This document shows, in pieces, positions 23,592 to 31,723 of a stretch of DNA of 37,766 bases (position 1 is its first letter; the number at the start of each line of letters is the position of its first letter). The notes under the pieces are model-generated. The model had not been told where the DNA came from. It worked only from the letters and a program-made list of their open reading frames with translations, and did not search any database. Source of the stretch: Rhodopseudomonas sp. (lineage in GTDB: Bacteria; Pseudomonadota; Alphaproteobacteria; Rhizobiales; Xanthobacteraceae); NCBI GenBank assembly GCA_016124795.1, contig WGNB01000063.1, forward strand, positions 1-37,766, written 5' to 3'. The position numbers and the translations under genes were made by a program.

Positions 23592-24455
23592 ATGGATCGA
23601 ATGGCGAACGGATGGATCAGCGGATTCATCGGCATGTTGATTTTCAGCGGCTCGCTGCCGGCGACGCGGCTCGCGGTGCTGCAATTCGATCCGGTGTTTC
23701 TGACGGTGGCGCGCGCCGCCATCGCCGGTTTTCTGGCGATCGCGCTGCTATTGGCGTTCAGGGAGAAGCGGCCGGCACCGGGCGATTACGGGTCGCTCGT
23801 CATCGTGGCCTTGGGCGTCGTTGTCGGCTTTCCGTTATTGACGGCGCTGGCGCTGCAATACGTCACGTCGGCGCATTCCATCGTCTTCATTGGGCTGTTG
23901 CCGCTGTCGACGGCGACTTTCGGCGTGCTGCGCGGCGGCGAGCGGCCGCAGCCGGCGTTCTGGCTGTTCTCGGTGTTGGGTAGCGCCGTGGTCGTCGGCT
24001 TTGCGCTGGCGCAAGGGATGACGGCGCAGCCAATGGGCGATACGCTGATGCTGGCGGCGATCGTGGTTTGTGGCTGCGGCTATGCCGAGGGCGCCAGGCT
24101 GTCGCGCAGCCTCGGCGGCTGGCAGGTGATCTCCTGGGCGCTGGTTCTGTCGCTGCCGGCGATGCTGGCGCTGGCGGTTATCTACCGGCCACCGGGCTTT
24201 GCCGGCATCGCGCTGCCGGCCTGGCTCGGCCTTGGCTACGTGTCGCTGTTCAGCATGCTGATCGGCTTCGTCTTCTGGTATCGCGGCCTGGCGCAAAGCG
24301 GCATTGCCGCGGTCGGCCAATTGCAATTGTTGCAGCCGTTCTTCGGCCTGGCGTTGGCGGCGACGCTTTTGCACGAGCCGGTGACCTGGACGATGGTGGC
24401 GGTCACCGTCGTCGTGATCTTTTGCGTCATCGGCGCGCGGCGGTTCTCACGATAG
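23592..24455 (+). CDS. EamA (DMT) family transporter
   Basis: A 287-residue, ten-helix transporter with two EamA repeats. The first begins GWISGFIGMLIFSGSLPATRLAVLQFDP; the second ends AATLLHEPVTWTMVAVTVVVIFCVIG. Family members export amino acids, metabolites or drugs. The ATG at 23592 has GGGGAG about 9 bases upstream and starts just before helix 1; an earlier in-frame ATG at 23514 would add a charged, unlikely N-terminus. It is divergent from the MocR gene with about 107 bases between them, so it is the likely target of that regulator. It is convergent with the polyprenyl synthase gene. Confidence 0.9.
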   Translation: MDRMANGWISGFIGMLIFSGSLPATRLAVLQFDPVFLTVARAAIAGFLAIALLLAFREKRPAPGDYGSLVIVALGVVVGFPLLTALALQYVTSAHSIVFIGLLPLSTATFGVLRGGERPQPAFWLFSVLGSAVVVGFALAQGMTAQPMGDTLMLAAIVVCGCGYAEGARLSRSLGGWQVISWALVLSLPAMLALAVIYRPPGFAGIALPAWLGLGYVSLFSMLIGFVFWYRGLAQSGIAAVGQLQLLQPFFGLALAATLLHEPVTWTMVAVTVVVIFCVIGARRFSR

Positions 24456-24480
24456 GCGCTGGCGATGGATCGGTCGCGGG

Positions 24481-25491
24481 CTAGTAAGCCCGCGAGATGC
24501 AGAAGGCGACGGTCTCTTCCAGCGCGGTCTTGATCGGCGACGGCGGCACCAACGCCAAGGCGTCGGTGGCGATCGCGCCGTAATGGCGGGCGCGGCCCAC
24601 GGTGTCCTCGATCGCGTTGTGCTTGATCATCAGGCCGAGCGCGGTTTCAAGATCGCCGTCCTTGATCTCGCCCTGGCCGAGCGTCCGGTTCCAGAAGCCG
24701 CGCTCCTGATCCGAGCCGCGCCGGAACGACAGCACCACCGGCAGCGTGATCTTGCCTTCGCGGAAGTCGTCGCCGACGTTCTTGCCGAGCTTGGCCGATT
24801 TGCCGCCATAGTCGAGCGCGTCGTCGATGAGCTGGAAGGCGATGCCGAGGTTCATGCCGTAAGACCGGCAGGCGGCGATCTCCGATTTGTTCTTGCCGGC
24901 GAGCACCGGGCCGACCTCGCAGGCCGCGGCGAACAGTTCGGCGGTCTTGGCGCGGATCACGGCGAGATATTCGTCTTCATTGGTCGCGGTGTTCTTGGCC
25001 GCGCCAAGCTGCATCACTTCGCCTTCGGCGATGACGGCGGCGGCCGACGACAGAATGTCGAGCGCCAGCAACGAGCCGACCTCGACCATCATCTTGAAGG
25101 CCTGGCCGAGCAGGAAGTCGCCGACCAGCACGCTGGCTTCGTTGCCCCACAGCATGCGCGCGGCCTGTTTGCCGCGCCGCATGTCGCTCTGGTCGACGAC
25201 ATCGTCGTGCAGCAGCGTCGCGGTGTGCATGAACTCGACCGCAGCGGCGAGCTTGATATGGCCGTCGAAGCTGTAGCCGCAGAGCTGCGCCATCGCCAAG
25301 GTCAGCATCGGGCGCAGCCGCTTGCCGCCCGACGAGATCAGGTGGTTGGCGACTTCCGGGATCATCGTGACATCGGAACCGGTGCGCGCCAGGATCGTGC
25401 TGTTGACCCGCGCCATATCGGGCGCGACCAGCGCCGTCAGACGCTCGATCGAAGCATGATTCGGAGTTTCAAACGGAACGACGACGGCCAA
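24481..25491 (-). CDS. Trans-polyprenyl diphosphate synthase (ubiquinone side chain)
   Basis: A 336-residue member of the octaprenyl/decaprenyl diphosphate synthase group (IspB/DdsA), which builds the side chain of ubiquinone by adding isopentenyl units. The first Asp-rich motif is LLHDDVVDQSDMRRG (DDVVD near residues 96-100) and the second is LIDDALDYGG. The GGKRLRPML segment contacts the substrate. The start is a TTG at 25491 (MAVVVPFETPN), chosen because GGGGAG lies 7 bases upstream; the in-frame TTG at 25506 would place that site inside the gene. In alphaproteobacteria the product is usually the C50 chain, but chain length cannot be read from the sequence by eye. Confidence 0.92.
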   Translation of the reverse strand: MAVVVPFETPNHASIERLTALVAPDMARVNSTILARTGSDVTMIPEVANHLISSGGKRLRPMLTLAMAQLCGYSFDGHIKLAAAVEFMHTATLLHDDVVDQSDMRRGKQAARMLWGNEASVLVGDFLLGQAFKMMVEVGSLLALDILSSAAAVIAEGEVMQLGAAKNTATNEDEYLAVIRAKTAELFAAACEVGPVLAGKNKSEIAACRSYGMNLGIAFQLIDDALDYGGKSAKLGKNVGDDFREGKITLPVVLSFRRGSDQERGFWNRTLGQGEIKDGDLETALGLMIKHNAIEDTVGRARHYGAIATDALALVPPSPIKTALEETVAFCISRAY

Positions 25492-25534
25492 AACTGATCT
25501 CCCCAACGCATCGAGACGAAACGAGCATATTTAT

Positions 25535-25554
25535 CATAGCGTTGAACCGCTATG
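25535..25554. promoter_or_regulatory. Inverted repeat CATAGCG-N6-CGCTATG in a divergent gap
   Basis: Perfect 7-bp arms at 25535-25541 and 25548-25554 lie 44 bases before the TTG of the polyprenyl synthase gene, in the gap to the divergent GT2 gene. On the minus strand the left arm contains TATGAT, which resembles a -10 box, so the palindrome may overlap the promoter. The regulator is unknown. Confidence 0.4.
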
Positions 25555-25744
25555 CTAACATGGCAAATCGGTTGTCGACGCCGGCATCGGCGCGGCGAGC
25601 GACCGGAAGTCGAGACTTCGGTCGATGACTTAGCAAAGTTCTTGCCGATTGCGCTAGATTGCCCTGTGCTGCGTTGAGGACATGGCTTTAGCGAGGATAT
25701 GGCATTAGCGACCTGGTTTCGATGCCGAGGGGGCCCGATTGGCG

Positions 25745-26833
25745 ATGCAAATGACGGCGACGACGCCGACAGCGGCGACGGCTGGCGGCGGTAATTCGGT
25801 TGCTGGTGGTAGTACGCTTGCCGGTGGTAAAATGCGCGGCCGCTCCGGCGAGGTCGACGACCGGCCTGGCCCGCGCGACAATGGATATCGTGGCGAACCG
25901 CCCAGAATCGCGGTGCTGATACCCTGCTACAACGAGGCCGTCGCGGTCGCTCAGGTTGTAAAGGACTTCCAGATCGCGTTGCCCGACGCGGCGATTTTCG
26001 TGTTCGACAACAATTCTACCGACGATACCGTCGCGGTCGCGCGCGCCGCCGGCGCTGCGGTATTTTCCGAGCAGCGGCAGGGCAAGGGCTTCGTGGTCCG
26101 GCGGATGTTCTCGGATGTCGAGGCCGACATCTACGTTCTGGTCGACGGCGACGCGACCTATGACGCGCCGAGCGCGCCGAAGATGGTCGCGCGTCTGCTC
26201 GACGACCGGCTCGACATGGTGGTCGGCACCCGCGTCGACCGCGAGGTCGAGGCCTACCGCGCCGGTCACCGCACCGGCAATTGGCTGCTGACCTCCTTCG
26301 TCGCCACCGTCTTCGGCCCGACCTTCAACGATATGTTGTCGGGCTATCGGGTGTTCTCGCGCCGTTTCGTTAAATCCTTTCCGATGCTGTCCGGCGGTTT
26401 CGAGGTCGAGACCGAACTCACCGTGCATGCGCTCGAGCTCGGGCTGGCGGTCGCCGAGATCGAGACGCCGTATTTCGCGCGACCGGATGGTTCGGTGTCC
26501 AAGCTCAATACCTGGCGCGACGGTTTCCGCATTCTGTGGATGATCGCGCAACTCTATCGTAGCGAGCGGCCGCTGCCGTTTTTCGGCGTCATCGGCTATG
26601 CGCTCGTCGTTGCCTCGATCGCGCTGGCGGCGCCGGTCGTCGTCACCTTCTGGGAAACCGGCCTGGTGCCGCGCCTGCCGACGGCGGTGCTGGCGATGGG
26701 CATGATGCTGCTGGCCTTCCTGTCCTTCGCGGTCGGCCTTGTGCTCGACACCGTGACGCGCGGCCGGCGCGAGATGAAGCTGCTGGCGTTTCTCGGTCAT
26801 CGCGCGCCTGGCGAAGAACGCAGGCGGTCCTGA
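25745..26833 (+). CDS. GT2 family glycosyltransferase, polyprenyl-phosphate sugar type
   Basis: About 362 residues. The first 50 are low-complexity (Ala, Gly, Thr, then Arg). The GT-A domain starts at PPRIAVLIPCYNEAVAV and has FDNNSTDDT, the metal-binding DGDATYD, and SGYRVFSRRFVKSFP. Two membrane helices close the protein (about 285-310 and 318-342). This layout resembles dolichyl- and undecaprenyl-phosphate hexose synthases that load sugar on a lipid carrier at the inner membrane. The start may be the ATG at 25745, an ATG at 25751, or a TTG at 25739 that gives six more bases; a GAGGGGG lies just upstream. The next gene starts one base after the stop. Confidence 0.88.
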   Translation: MQMTATTPTAATAGGGNSVAGGSTLAGGKMRGRSGEVDDRPGPRDNGYRGEPPRIAVLIPCYNEAVAVAQVVKDFQIALPDAAIFVFDNNSTDDTVAVARAAGAAVFSEQRQGKGFVVRRMFSDVEADIYVLVDGDATYDAPSAPKMVARLLDDRLDMVVGTRVDREVEAYRAGHRTGNWLLTSFVATVFGPTFNDMLSGYRVFSRRFVKSFPMLSGGFEVETELTVHALELGLAVAEIETPYFARPDGSVSKLNTWRDGFRILWMIAQLYRSERPLPFFGVIGYALVVASIALAAPVVVTFWETGLVPRLPTAVLAMGMMLLAFLSFAVGLVLDTVTRGRREMKLLAFLGHRAPGEERRRS

Positions 26834-26834
26834 C

Positions 26835-27065
26835 ATGCGCGAACTCGTTCGCAGCAACGACATGGTGCTGGTGTCGGCGGTCGGCGCCTTGCTCGACGGC
26901 GCCGGCATTCGTCATCTGGTGTTCGATCAGAACATGAGCGTGCTTGAAGGTTCGCTCGGTGTGCTGCCGCGTCGGGTGCTGGTCGCCGATGAGGACATGA
27001 TCGCGGCGCGGCGCGTTCTCAAGGATGCCGGTCTGGCGCATGAGTTGCGGCCGGATGCCGGTTGA
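26835..27065 (+). CDS. DUF2007 domain small protein
   Basis: A 76-residue soluble protein with the DUF2007 (putative signal-transducing protein) pattern: it opens with MRELVRSNDMVLVSAVGALL, has GIRHLVFDQNMSVLEGS and closes with VLPRRVLVADEDMIAARRVL. The family fold resembles GlnB-like or ferredoxin-like modules, but its role is not established. The ATG lies one base after the stop of the GT2 gene, and the methyltransferase gene overlaps its end by 11 bases, so the three form a translationally linked group. Confidence 0.85.
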   Translation: MRELVRSNDMVLVSAVGALLDGAGIRHLVFDQNMSVLEGSLGVLPRRVLVADEDMIAARRVLKDAGLAHELRPDAG

Positions 27066-27834
27066 TCTCGACAGCATCGAGACGACGCAGGATGCGGTGC
27101 TCGGCGGCCGTCTGCAATTGCGTCAGCCGAAACGCGGTCACCGCGTCGGTCACGATGCGATCCTGCTGGCGGCGGCGACCGCGGCGCAAGCCGGCGACGT
27201 CGTCGTCGATCTCGGCGCCGGCGTCGGCGGCGCCGGTCTGGCGCTGGCGGCGCGGGTCGCCGGCGTCGCGGTGACCTTGGTCGAGATCGATCCGTCGCTC
27301 TGCGCACTGGCGGCTTTCAACGCCGGGCTCAACCGGATGGACGGCCGGGTGAGGGCGGTGGTCGCCGATGCCGGCGACAGCGCGTCGCTGGCCGCCGCCG
27401 GTCTCGGCCAGGCCAGTGCCGATGGCGTGCTGATGAATCCGCCGTTCAACGATCCGCGCCGGCAGTCGAGTTCGCCGCAGGCGAGCCGCCGCCTTGCCCA
27501 TGTCGCCGATGATGGTCTGCTGCCGCGCTGGCTCGCCGCAGCGAACTGGCTGTTGAAGCCGGGCGGCACGGTGACGCTGATCTGGCGGGCCGAGGCGCTC
27601 GACGCCGTGCTCGCAGCCTTGACGTCGGCCTTCGGCGATGTGGTGGTGATGCCGGTCTTGCCCCGGCCGGGGGCGTCGGCGATCCGGGTGCTGGCGCGGG
27701 CCGAAAAGTCCGGGTCCGGTCCGCGCCGCGATCTGCCGGCTTTGATCTTGAACGATATCGAGAACCGGCCCTCGGCCGAAGCCGAGGCGGTGTTGCGGGC
27801 GGCCGAGCCGCTGGCGCTCGCGCGTCGCGCCTAG
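27055..27834 (+). CDS. TrmN6-like N6-adenine tRNA methyltransferase
   Basis: A 259-residue class I SAM-dependent methyltransferase. SAM-binding motif I is VVDLGAGVGGAGLAL and the acidic loop is LVEIDPSL; the catalytic motif IV is MNPPFND, the NPPF that marks N6-adenine or related amino methylation. The start TQDAVLGGRLQLRQPKRGHRVGHDAILLAA matches the YfiC/TrmN6 group, which methylates A37 of tRNA-Val in E. coli. The true target here is inferred. The ATG at 27055 overlaps the DUF2007 gene by 11 bases; an ATG at 27025 is possible but would overlap more. Its stop codon shares the CTAG with the convergent small gene. Confidence 0.87.
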   Translation: MPVDLDSIETTQDAVLGGRLQLRQPKRGHRVGHDAILLAAATAAQAGDVVVDLGAGVGGAGLALAARVAGVAVTLVEIDPSLCALAAFNAGLNRMDGRVRAVVADAGDSASLAAAGLGQASADGVLMNPPFNDPRRQSSSPQASRRLAHVADDGLLPRWLAAANWLLKPGGTVTLIWRAEALDAVLAALTSAFGDVVVMPVLPRPGASAIRVLARAEKSGSGPRRDLPALILNDIENRPSAEAEAVLRAAEPLALARRA

Positions 27835-27977
27835 AACCGGCGCAAGTTGGGCACGAGGTCGCGCCATTGCAGGCGGCTGAACAGCCGCCGTGCCCGGTCG
27901 AAGGTGCCGTCGCTGACGTGCGACAAGGTGATAATGCTGCCGATCAGCATCAGAAGGATCGTGATTTTCGGGTCCAT
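27831..27977 (-). CDS. 48-residue single-pass membrane protein
   Basis: A short frame that starts at ATG 27977 with AGAGA upstream and reads MDPKITILLMLIGSIITLSH, then a basic tail (RARRLFSRLQWRDLVPNLRRF). There is one membrane helix (about residues 5-20) and an amphipathic positive C-terminus. I recall similar proteins beginning MD-KITILLMLIG in Bradyrhizobiaceae, but cannot search. Function is unknown. Its stop overlaps the convergent methyltransferase stop: the single sequence CTAG (27831-27834) supplies both TAG codons. Confidence 0.6.
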   Translation of the reverse strand: MDPKITILLMLIGSIITLSHVSDGTFDRARRLFSRLQWRDLVPNLRRF

Positions 27978-28162
27978 CGGTCGTCTCTTTTCTGCGTCCC
28001 AAAGGCGTGCTGTTGGGTCAGCCAGCGTCCGGCCTGTTAACGCGCAGCGGCGTCTGATCGTTGCATCCGCCGCCGCCATTCTGCGCCTTTCCGCTGCACC
28101 GCAAAAAGCAGTTCATCGTTAAAGAACGTGTAATTTTGGGACTTCCTGCGGCAAGATTGCGT

Positions 28163-28193
28163 TAATTGTTGCACTGCAATTACCGGTATACCG
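28163..28193. promoter_or_regulatory. Two adjacent palindromes upstream of the S49 peptidase gene
   Basis: TAATTG-N8-CAATTA spans 28163-28182, and CGGTATACCG, a perfect 10-bp palindrome, spans 28184-28193. They lie 73-103 bases before the peptidase ATG, in a 288-base gap (27978-28265) that holds no other gene I can support. They may bind regulators or lie over a promoter; no clear -35/-10 pair was found. Confidence 0.35.
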
Positions 28194-28265
28194 CTGCCGC
28201 CCGCGCCATCGCGACGCATGGCGCCGGCCTTTGACTAAGCCGCCAAGGGCTGCCTAACTGCCGTC

Positions 28266-29171
28266 ATGGCCAAATCAGATACGCAATCACGTCCGGGACT
28301 GCTGCGCCGGATTCTGTCCGCCCTTTGTGTGCTGCTGCCGGCGCGGTTTCGCGCCGATATCCCGGTGGTGCCGGTGGTGCGGCTGAGCGGCGTCATCGGC
28401 GTATCGTCGCCGTTGCGGCCCGGCCTGATGCTGGCGACCTCTGCGCGCACGCTGGAGCGCGCCTTCGCGGTCCGCAAGGCGCGGGCGGTGGCGCTGGTGA
28501 TCAATTCGCCGGGCGGCTCGCCGACCCAGTCGCATCTGATTTTCCGCCGCATCCGGCAACTGGCGGAAGAAAAGAACATCCCGGTGCTGGCCTTCATCGA
28601 GGATGTCGGCGCGTCCGGCGGCTACATGCTGGCCTGCGCCGCCGATGAAATCATCTGCGACGATTATTCGATCGTCGGGTCGATCGGCGTCGTTGGCGGC
28701 TCGTTCGGTTTCCCGAAGCTGATGGAAAAGCTCGGCGTCGAGCGCCGTCTTTACACCTCGGGTGACCGCAAGGTGATGCTCGATCCGTTCATGCCGGAAG
28801 ACCCCGATGACGTGAAACGCATCAAGGCGGTGCAGAAGGACATCCACGCCCATTTCATCAATCTGGTGAAGAGCCGCCGCGGCGCGCGGCTGAACGGCAG
28901 CGACAAGGTTCTGTTCTCCGGCGAGTTCTGGACCGCCGACAAGGCCATCGAACTGGGCCTGGCCGATCATCACGGCGAACTGCGGTCCTGCCTGCGCGAG
29001 CGCTATGGCGACAAGGTCCGCACGCCTCTGATCGCCGAAGCGCGCAATTTCCTCGGCCGCAAGATCCCGAGCGTGTTGTCGGCCGACCGGCCGGCCGGGA
29101 CGGCGGGGTTGGCCGACGATCTGATCGGCGCGCTGGAAACCCGCGCCATTTGGTCGCGTTACGGTTTTTAA
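28266..29171 (+). CDS. S49 family peptidase (SohB/SppA-like)
   Basis: A 301-residue protein with a crotonase-like fold, half the length of E. coli SppA. The nucleophile is S117 (DVGASGGYMLACAADEI) and the general base Lys is K169 (TSGDRKVMLDPF), giving the Ser-Lys dyad of SppA-type signal peptide peptidases. An INSPGGSP motif near residue 80 forms the oxyanion side. A hydrophobic stretch near residues 15-25 could anchor it in the inner membrane. It probably degrades signal peptides or membrane fragments. It precedes glyQ in an order I recall from Bradyrhizobium. Confidence 0.92.
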   Translation: MAKSDTQSRPGLLRRILSALCVLLPARFRADIPVVPVVRLSGVIGVSSPLRPGLMLATSARTLERAFAVRKARAVALVINSPGGSPTQSHLIFRRIRQLAEEKNIPVLAFIEDVGASGGYMLACAADEIICDDYSIVGSIGVVGGSFGFPKLMEKLGVERRLYTSGDRKVMLDPFMPEDPDDVKRIKAVQKDIHAHFINLVKSRRGARLNGSDKVLFSGEFWTADKAIELGLADHHGELRSCLRERYGDKVRTPLIAEARNFLGRKIPSVLSADRPAGTAGLADDLIGALETRAIWSRYGF

Positions 29172-29271
29172 ATCAGATTACCAAGAGTCAATGTCGCGGC
29201 CTTGTCCGGGCCGTGAAATTGCCTAGATTAGCCAGCACGTTGTCCGACGTACACCGACGTGAGGAGCCGAT

Positions 29272-29475
29272 ATGCCTGCAATTCTGCTCTCGCCTTTGTT
29301 GAAGTGGTCGCTCGCCGCGGCTGGCGGTGCGATGCTGGTGCATTGGGTCGTCCGCGAAGCGCGCCGGATCAATGACGAACTCGACCAGTCGCGTCAGGTG
29401 CGCGTGCGCGTGTCCGACCGCGAGAATCGCCCGACCTTGCGGCGCGATCCGCTGACCGGCGAATACCGGCCGTAA
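29272..29475 (+). CDS. 67-residue conserved hypothetical, one membrane segment
   Basis: Begins MPAILLSPLLKWSLAAAGGAML, a single membrane helix, followed by VHWVVREARRINDELDQ and a tail LRRDPLTGEYRP. The ATG at 29272 has GGAG 8 bases upstream. The TLRRDPxTGE tail looks like a conserved motif, and I recall similar small proteins near the S49 peptidase in related bacteria. It may be a bitopic membrane protein facing the cytoplasm with its basic part. Function is unknown. Confidence 0.7.
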   Translation: MPAILLSPLLKWSLAAAGGAMLVHWVVREARRINDELDQSRQVRVRVSDRENRPTLRRDPLTGEYRP

Positions 29476-29530
29476 TCGGCCGGCGCGTCCGGCCAAAGCC
29501 TGACGCGCTCAAAATGGCGATGCCGCCAAG

Positions 29531-29568
29531 CGTGAGGCGGGGATGACCCGACCGCCCGCGACCTCACG
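29531..29568. repeat. Long inverted repeat CGTGAGG...CCTCACG
   Basis: CGTGAGG (29531-29537) pairs with CCTCACG (29562-29568), with a GC-rich loop. A following GGTGAGG (29568-29574) can pair alternatively with the same CCTCAC. It lies 55 bases after the 67-residue gene and could end its transcript, but no T-run follows. Confidence 0.35.
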
Positions 29569-29617
29569 GTGAGGCCCGGCATTTCAGATCGATCTGCTTT
29601 GGGATTGGCCGTCCGGG

Positions 29618-29710
29618 TTAATTCCGGCCGGAGGTCCTTGGATCGCCGGTTACGAGGGCGCCGAAAAACAAAGCCAGCAGCGCCATTCCAACGAGCTGAA
29701 AAGCCACCAT
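29618..29710 (-). CDS. 30-residue hydrophobic small protein candidate
   Basis: A very short minus-strand frame, ATG 29710 to TAA 29618. It reads MVAFQLVGMALLALFFGALV followed by TGDPRTSGRN: one clean membrane helix and a polar, basic tail. GGAG lies 8 bases before the ATG (CGGAG-TGTTTGTG-ATG). The 443-base gap 29476-29918 holds only this frame, the hairpin at 29531 and the glyQ promoter. The hydrophobic helix plus ribosome-binding site favour a real gene. With 30 residues, chance cannot be excluded. Confidence 0.45.
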   Translation of the reverse strand: MVAFQLVGMALLALFFGALVTGDPRTSGRN

Positions 29711-29851
29711 CACAAACACTCCGAACCGACGATTTCCGTCCTGGAAATTTTTAGTTACCGGGCAATTCTGCGTTGCTCTTAGGTGTTAGCTTACGGGCCG
29801 CGCTTCAATATGCCATAAAAATATTACTTAAAACTCTTCTTACCCCCCGGC

Positions 29852-29880
29852 TTGACCCTCCATCGGGCCGCCGATAGGGT
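29852..29880 (+). promoter_or_regulatory. Candidate sigma-70 promoter of glyQ
   Basis: TTGACC (29852-29857) and TAGGGT (29875-29880) are separated by 17 bases. The -35 box is nearly perfect, the -10 box is weak. Transcription would start near 29887, leaving a leader of about 32 bases before the glyQ ATG. An AT-rich tract lies just upstream. Confidence 0.4.
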
Positions 29881-29918
29881 CCCGCGCAATCCTGTCCTTT
29901 AAAATCAGTAAGATAGCG

Positions 29919-30875
<957 letters not shown>

Positions 30876-30917
30876 TTTTCGCGGCGCTGCGAGAGTCCTG
30901 TCTCCCACTTCTGATAA

Positions 30918-31020
30918 CCCTTCCCCGCCGCGAGCGCGGAGACGGGAATAGTGCCGTGGTGCGCTGTCTTCCTGCATCCCTCCCACAGCGTAGCGGTGGA
31001 GAGGTGTCGGGGGTGGGGGC
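30918..31020. repeat. Degenerate extragenic palindromic element
   Basis: A GC-rich, imperfectly palindromic stretch after glyQ. It contains CCTTCCCCGCCGCGAGCGCGG-type and CCACAGCGTAGCGGTGG segments, and ends in GGTGTCGGGGGTGGGGG. The wording resembles the CCCTCTCCCAC...GGGAGAGG extragenic repeats of Rhizobiales, but I cannot count copies in a genome. It marks the left edge of the LemA-DUF2207 insertion between glyQ and glyS. Confidence 0.4.
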
Positions 31021-31150
31021 GATAAAATTCGCCACGCGATGATGGAAGTCGTCAATGATGGCGGTCGAGCGTGTTCTCCACACCCCTCTGCACTGCCGAT
31101 AAATTGCCGCTATACTTGAACCTTCCGTGGCGGGGGTGCGACCAACCATC

Positions 31151-31708
31151 ATGCTGACCTGGATCGTTGTCATCGTCGTCGCGGCGCTGGTCGTCGTGGC
31201 GATTGTCCTGTTCAACCGGCTGGTTCGTGCTCGGCAGATGGCGCGCGAAGGCTGGAGCGGCATCGATGTCCAGCTCAAGCGGCGCTCCGATCTCATTCCG
31301 CCGCTGGTCGATAGCGTTAAAGGTTATGCCGCGCACGAGCGCGACCTGCTGACCAAGGTCACGGGCCTGCGCGGCGCGGCTCGCGCCATGGCCGCCGACG
31401 ATGTCGCGCAGCGCGGCGCTATCGAGGGCGCCTTGTCGTCCGCGCTCGGCCAGCTGATCGCGGTTGCCGAGGCTTATCCCGATCTCAAAGCCAGCGGCAA
31501 TTTTCTTGCCTTGCAGCAGCAGCTCAGCGATCTGGAAAACGAAATCCAGATGGCGCGGCGCTATTACAACGGCGCGGTGCGCAACCTGAATATCCTGATC
31601 GAAAGTTTCCCGAGCAATCTGATCGCCGGTCCCTTCGGCTTCGCGCCGATGGCCTATTTCGAACTCGACGACGCCGCAGCGCGTGCCGCGCCTCGGGTGT
31701 CGGTTTAA
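31151..31708 (+). CDS. LemA family membrane protein
   Basis: A 185-residue protein: an N-terminal membrane helix (LTWIVVIVVAALVVVAIVLF), then a helical bundle with the family motifs GWSGIDVQLKRRSDLIPPLV and LSDLENEIQMARRYYNGAVRNLN. LemA proteins are widespread and lack an agreed role. The next gene begins at once and encodes a DUF2207 protein, a pairing known in many bacteria. The ATG at 31151 is preferred; a GTG at 31127 would add 8 residues. A TATACT at 31111 could be the -10 element with start near 31123, but the -35 is poor. Confidence 0.93.
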   Translation: MLTWIVVIVVAALVVVAIVLFNRLVRARQMAREGWSGIDVQLKRRSDLIPPLVDSVKGYAAHERDLLTKVTGLRGAARAMAADDVAQRGAIEGALSSALGQLIAVAEAYPDLKASGNFLALQQQLSDLENEIQMARRYYNGAVRNLNILIESFPSNLIAGPFGFAPMAYFELDDAAARAAPRVSV

Positions 31709-31723
31709 ATGCGGGGATCGACG

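Noticed and set aside
31088-31116. TATACT at 31111 as a lemA promoter
   Set aside because: The -10 is good, but the bases 17 upstream (CTGCAC) do not resemble TTGACA, so it is mentioned only in the lemA entry.
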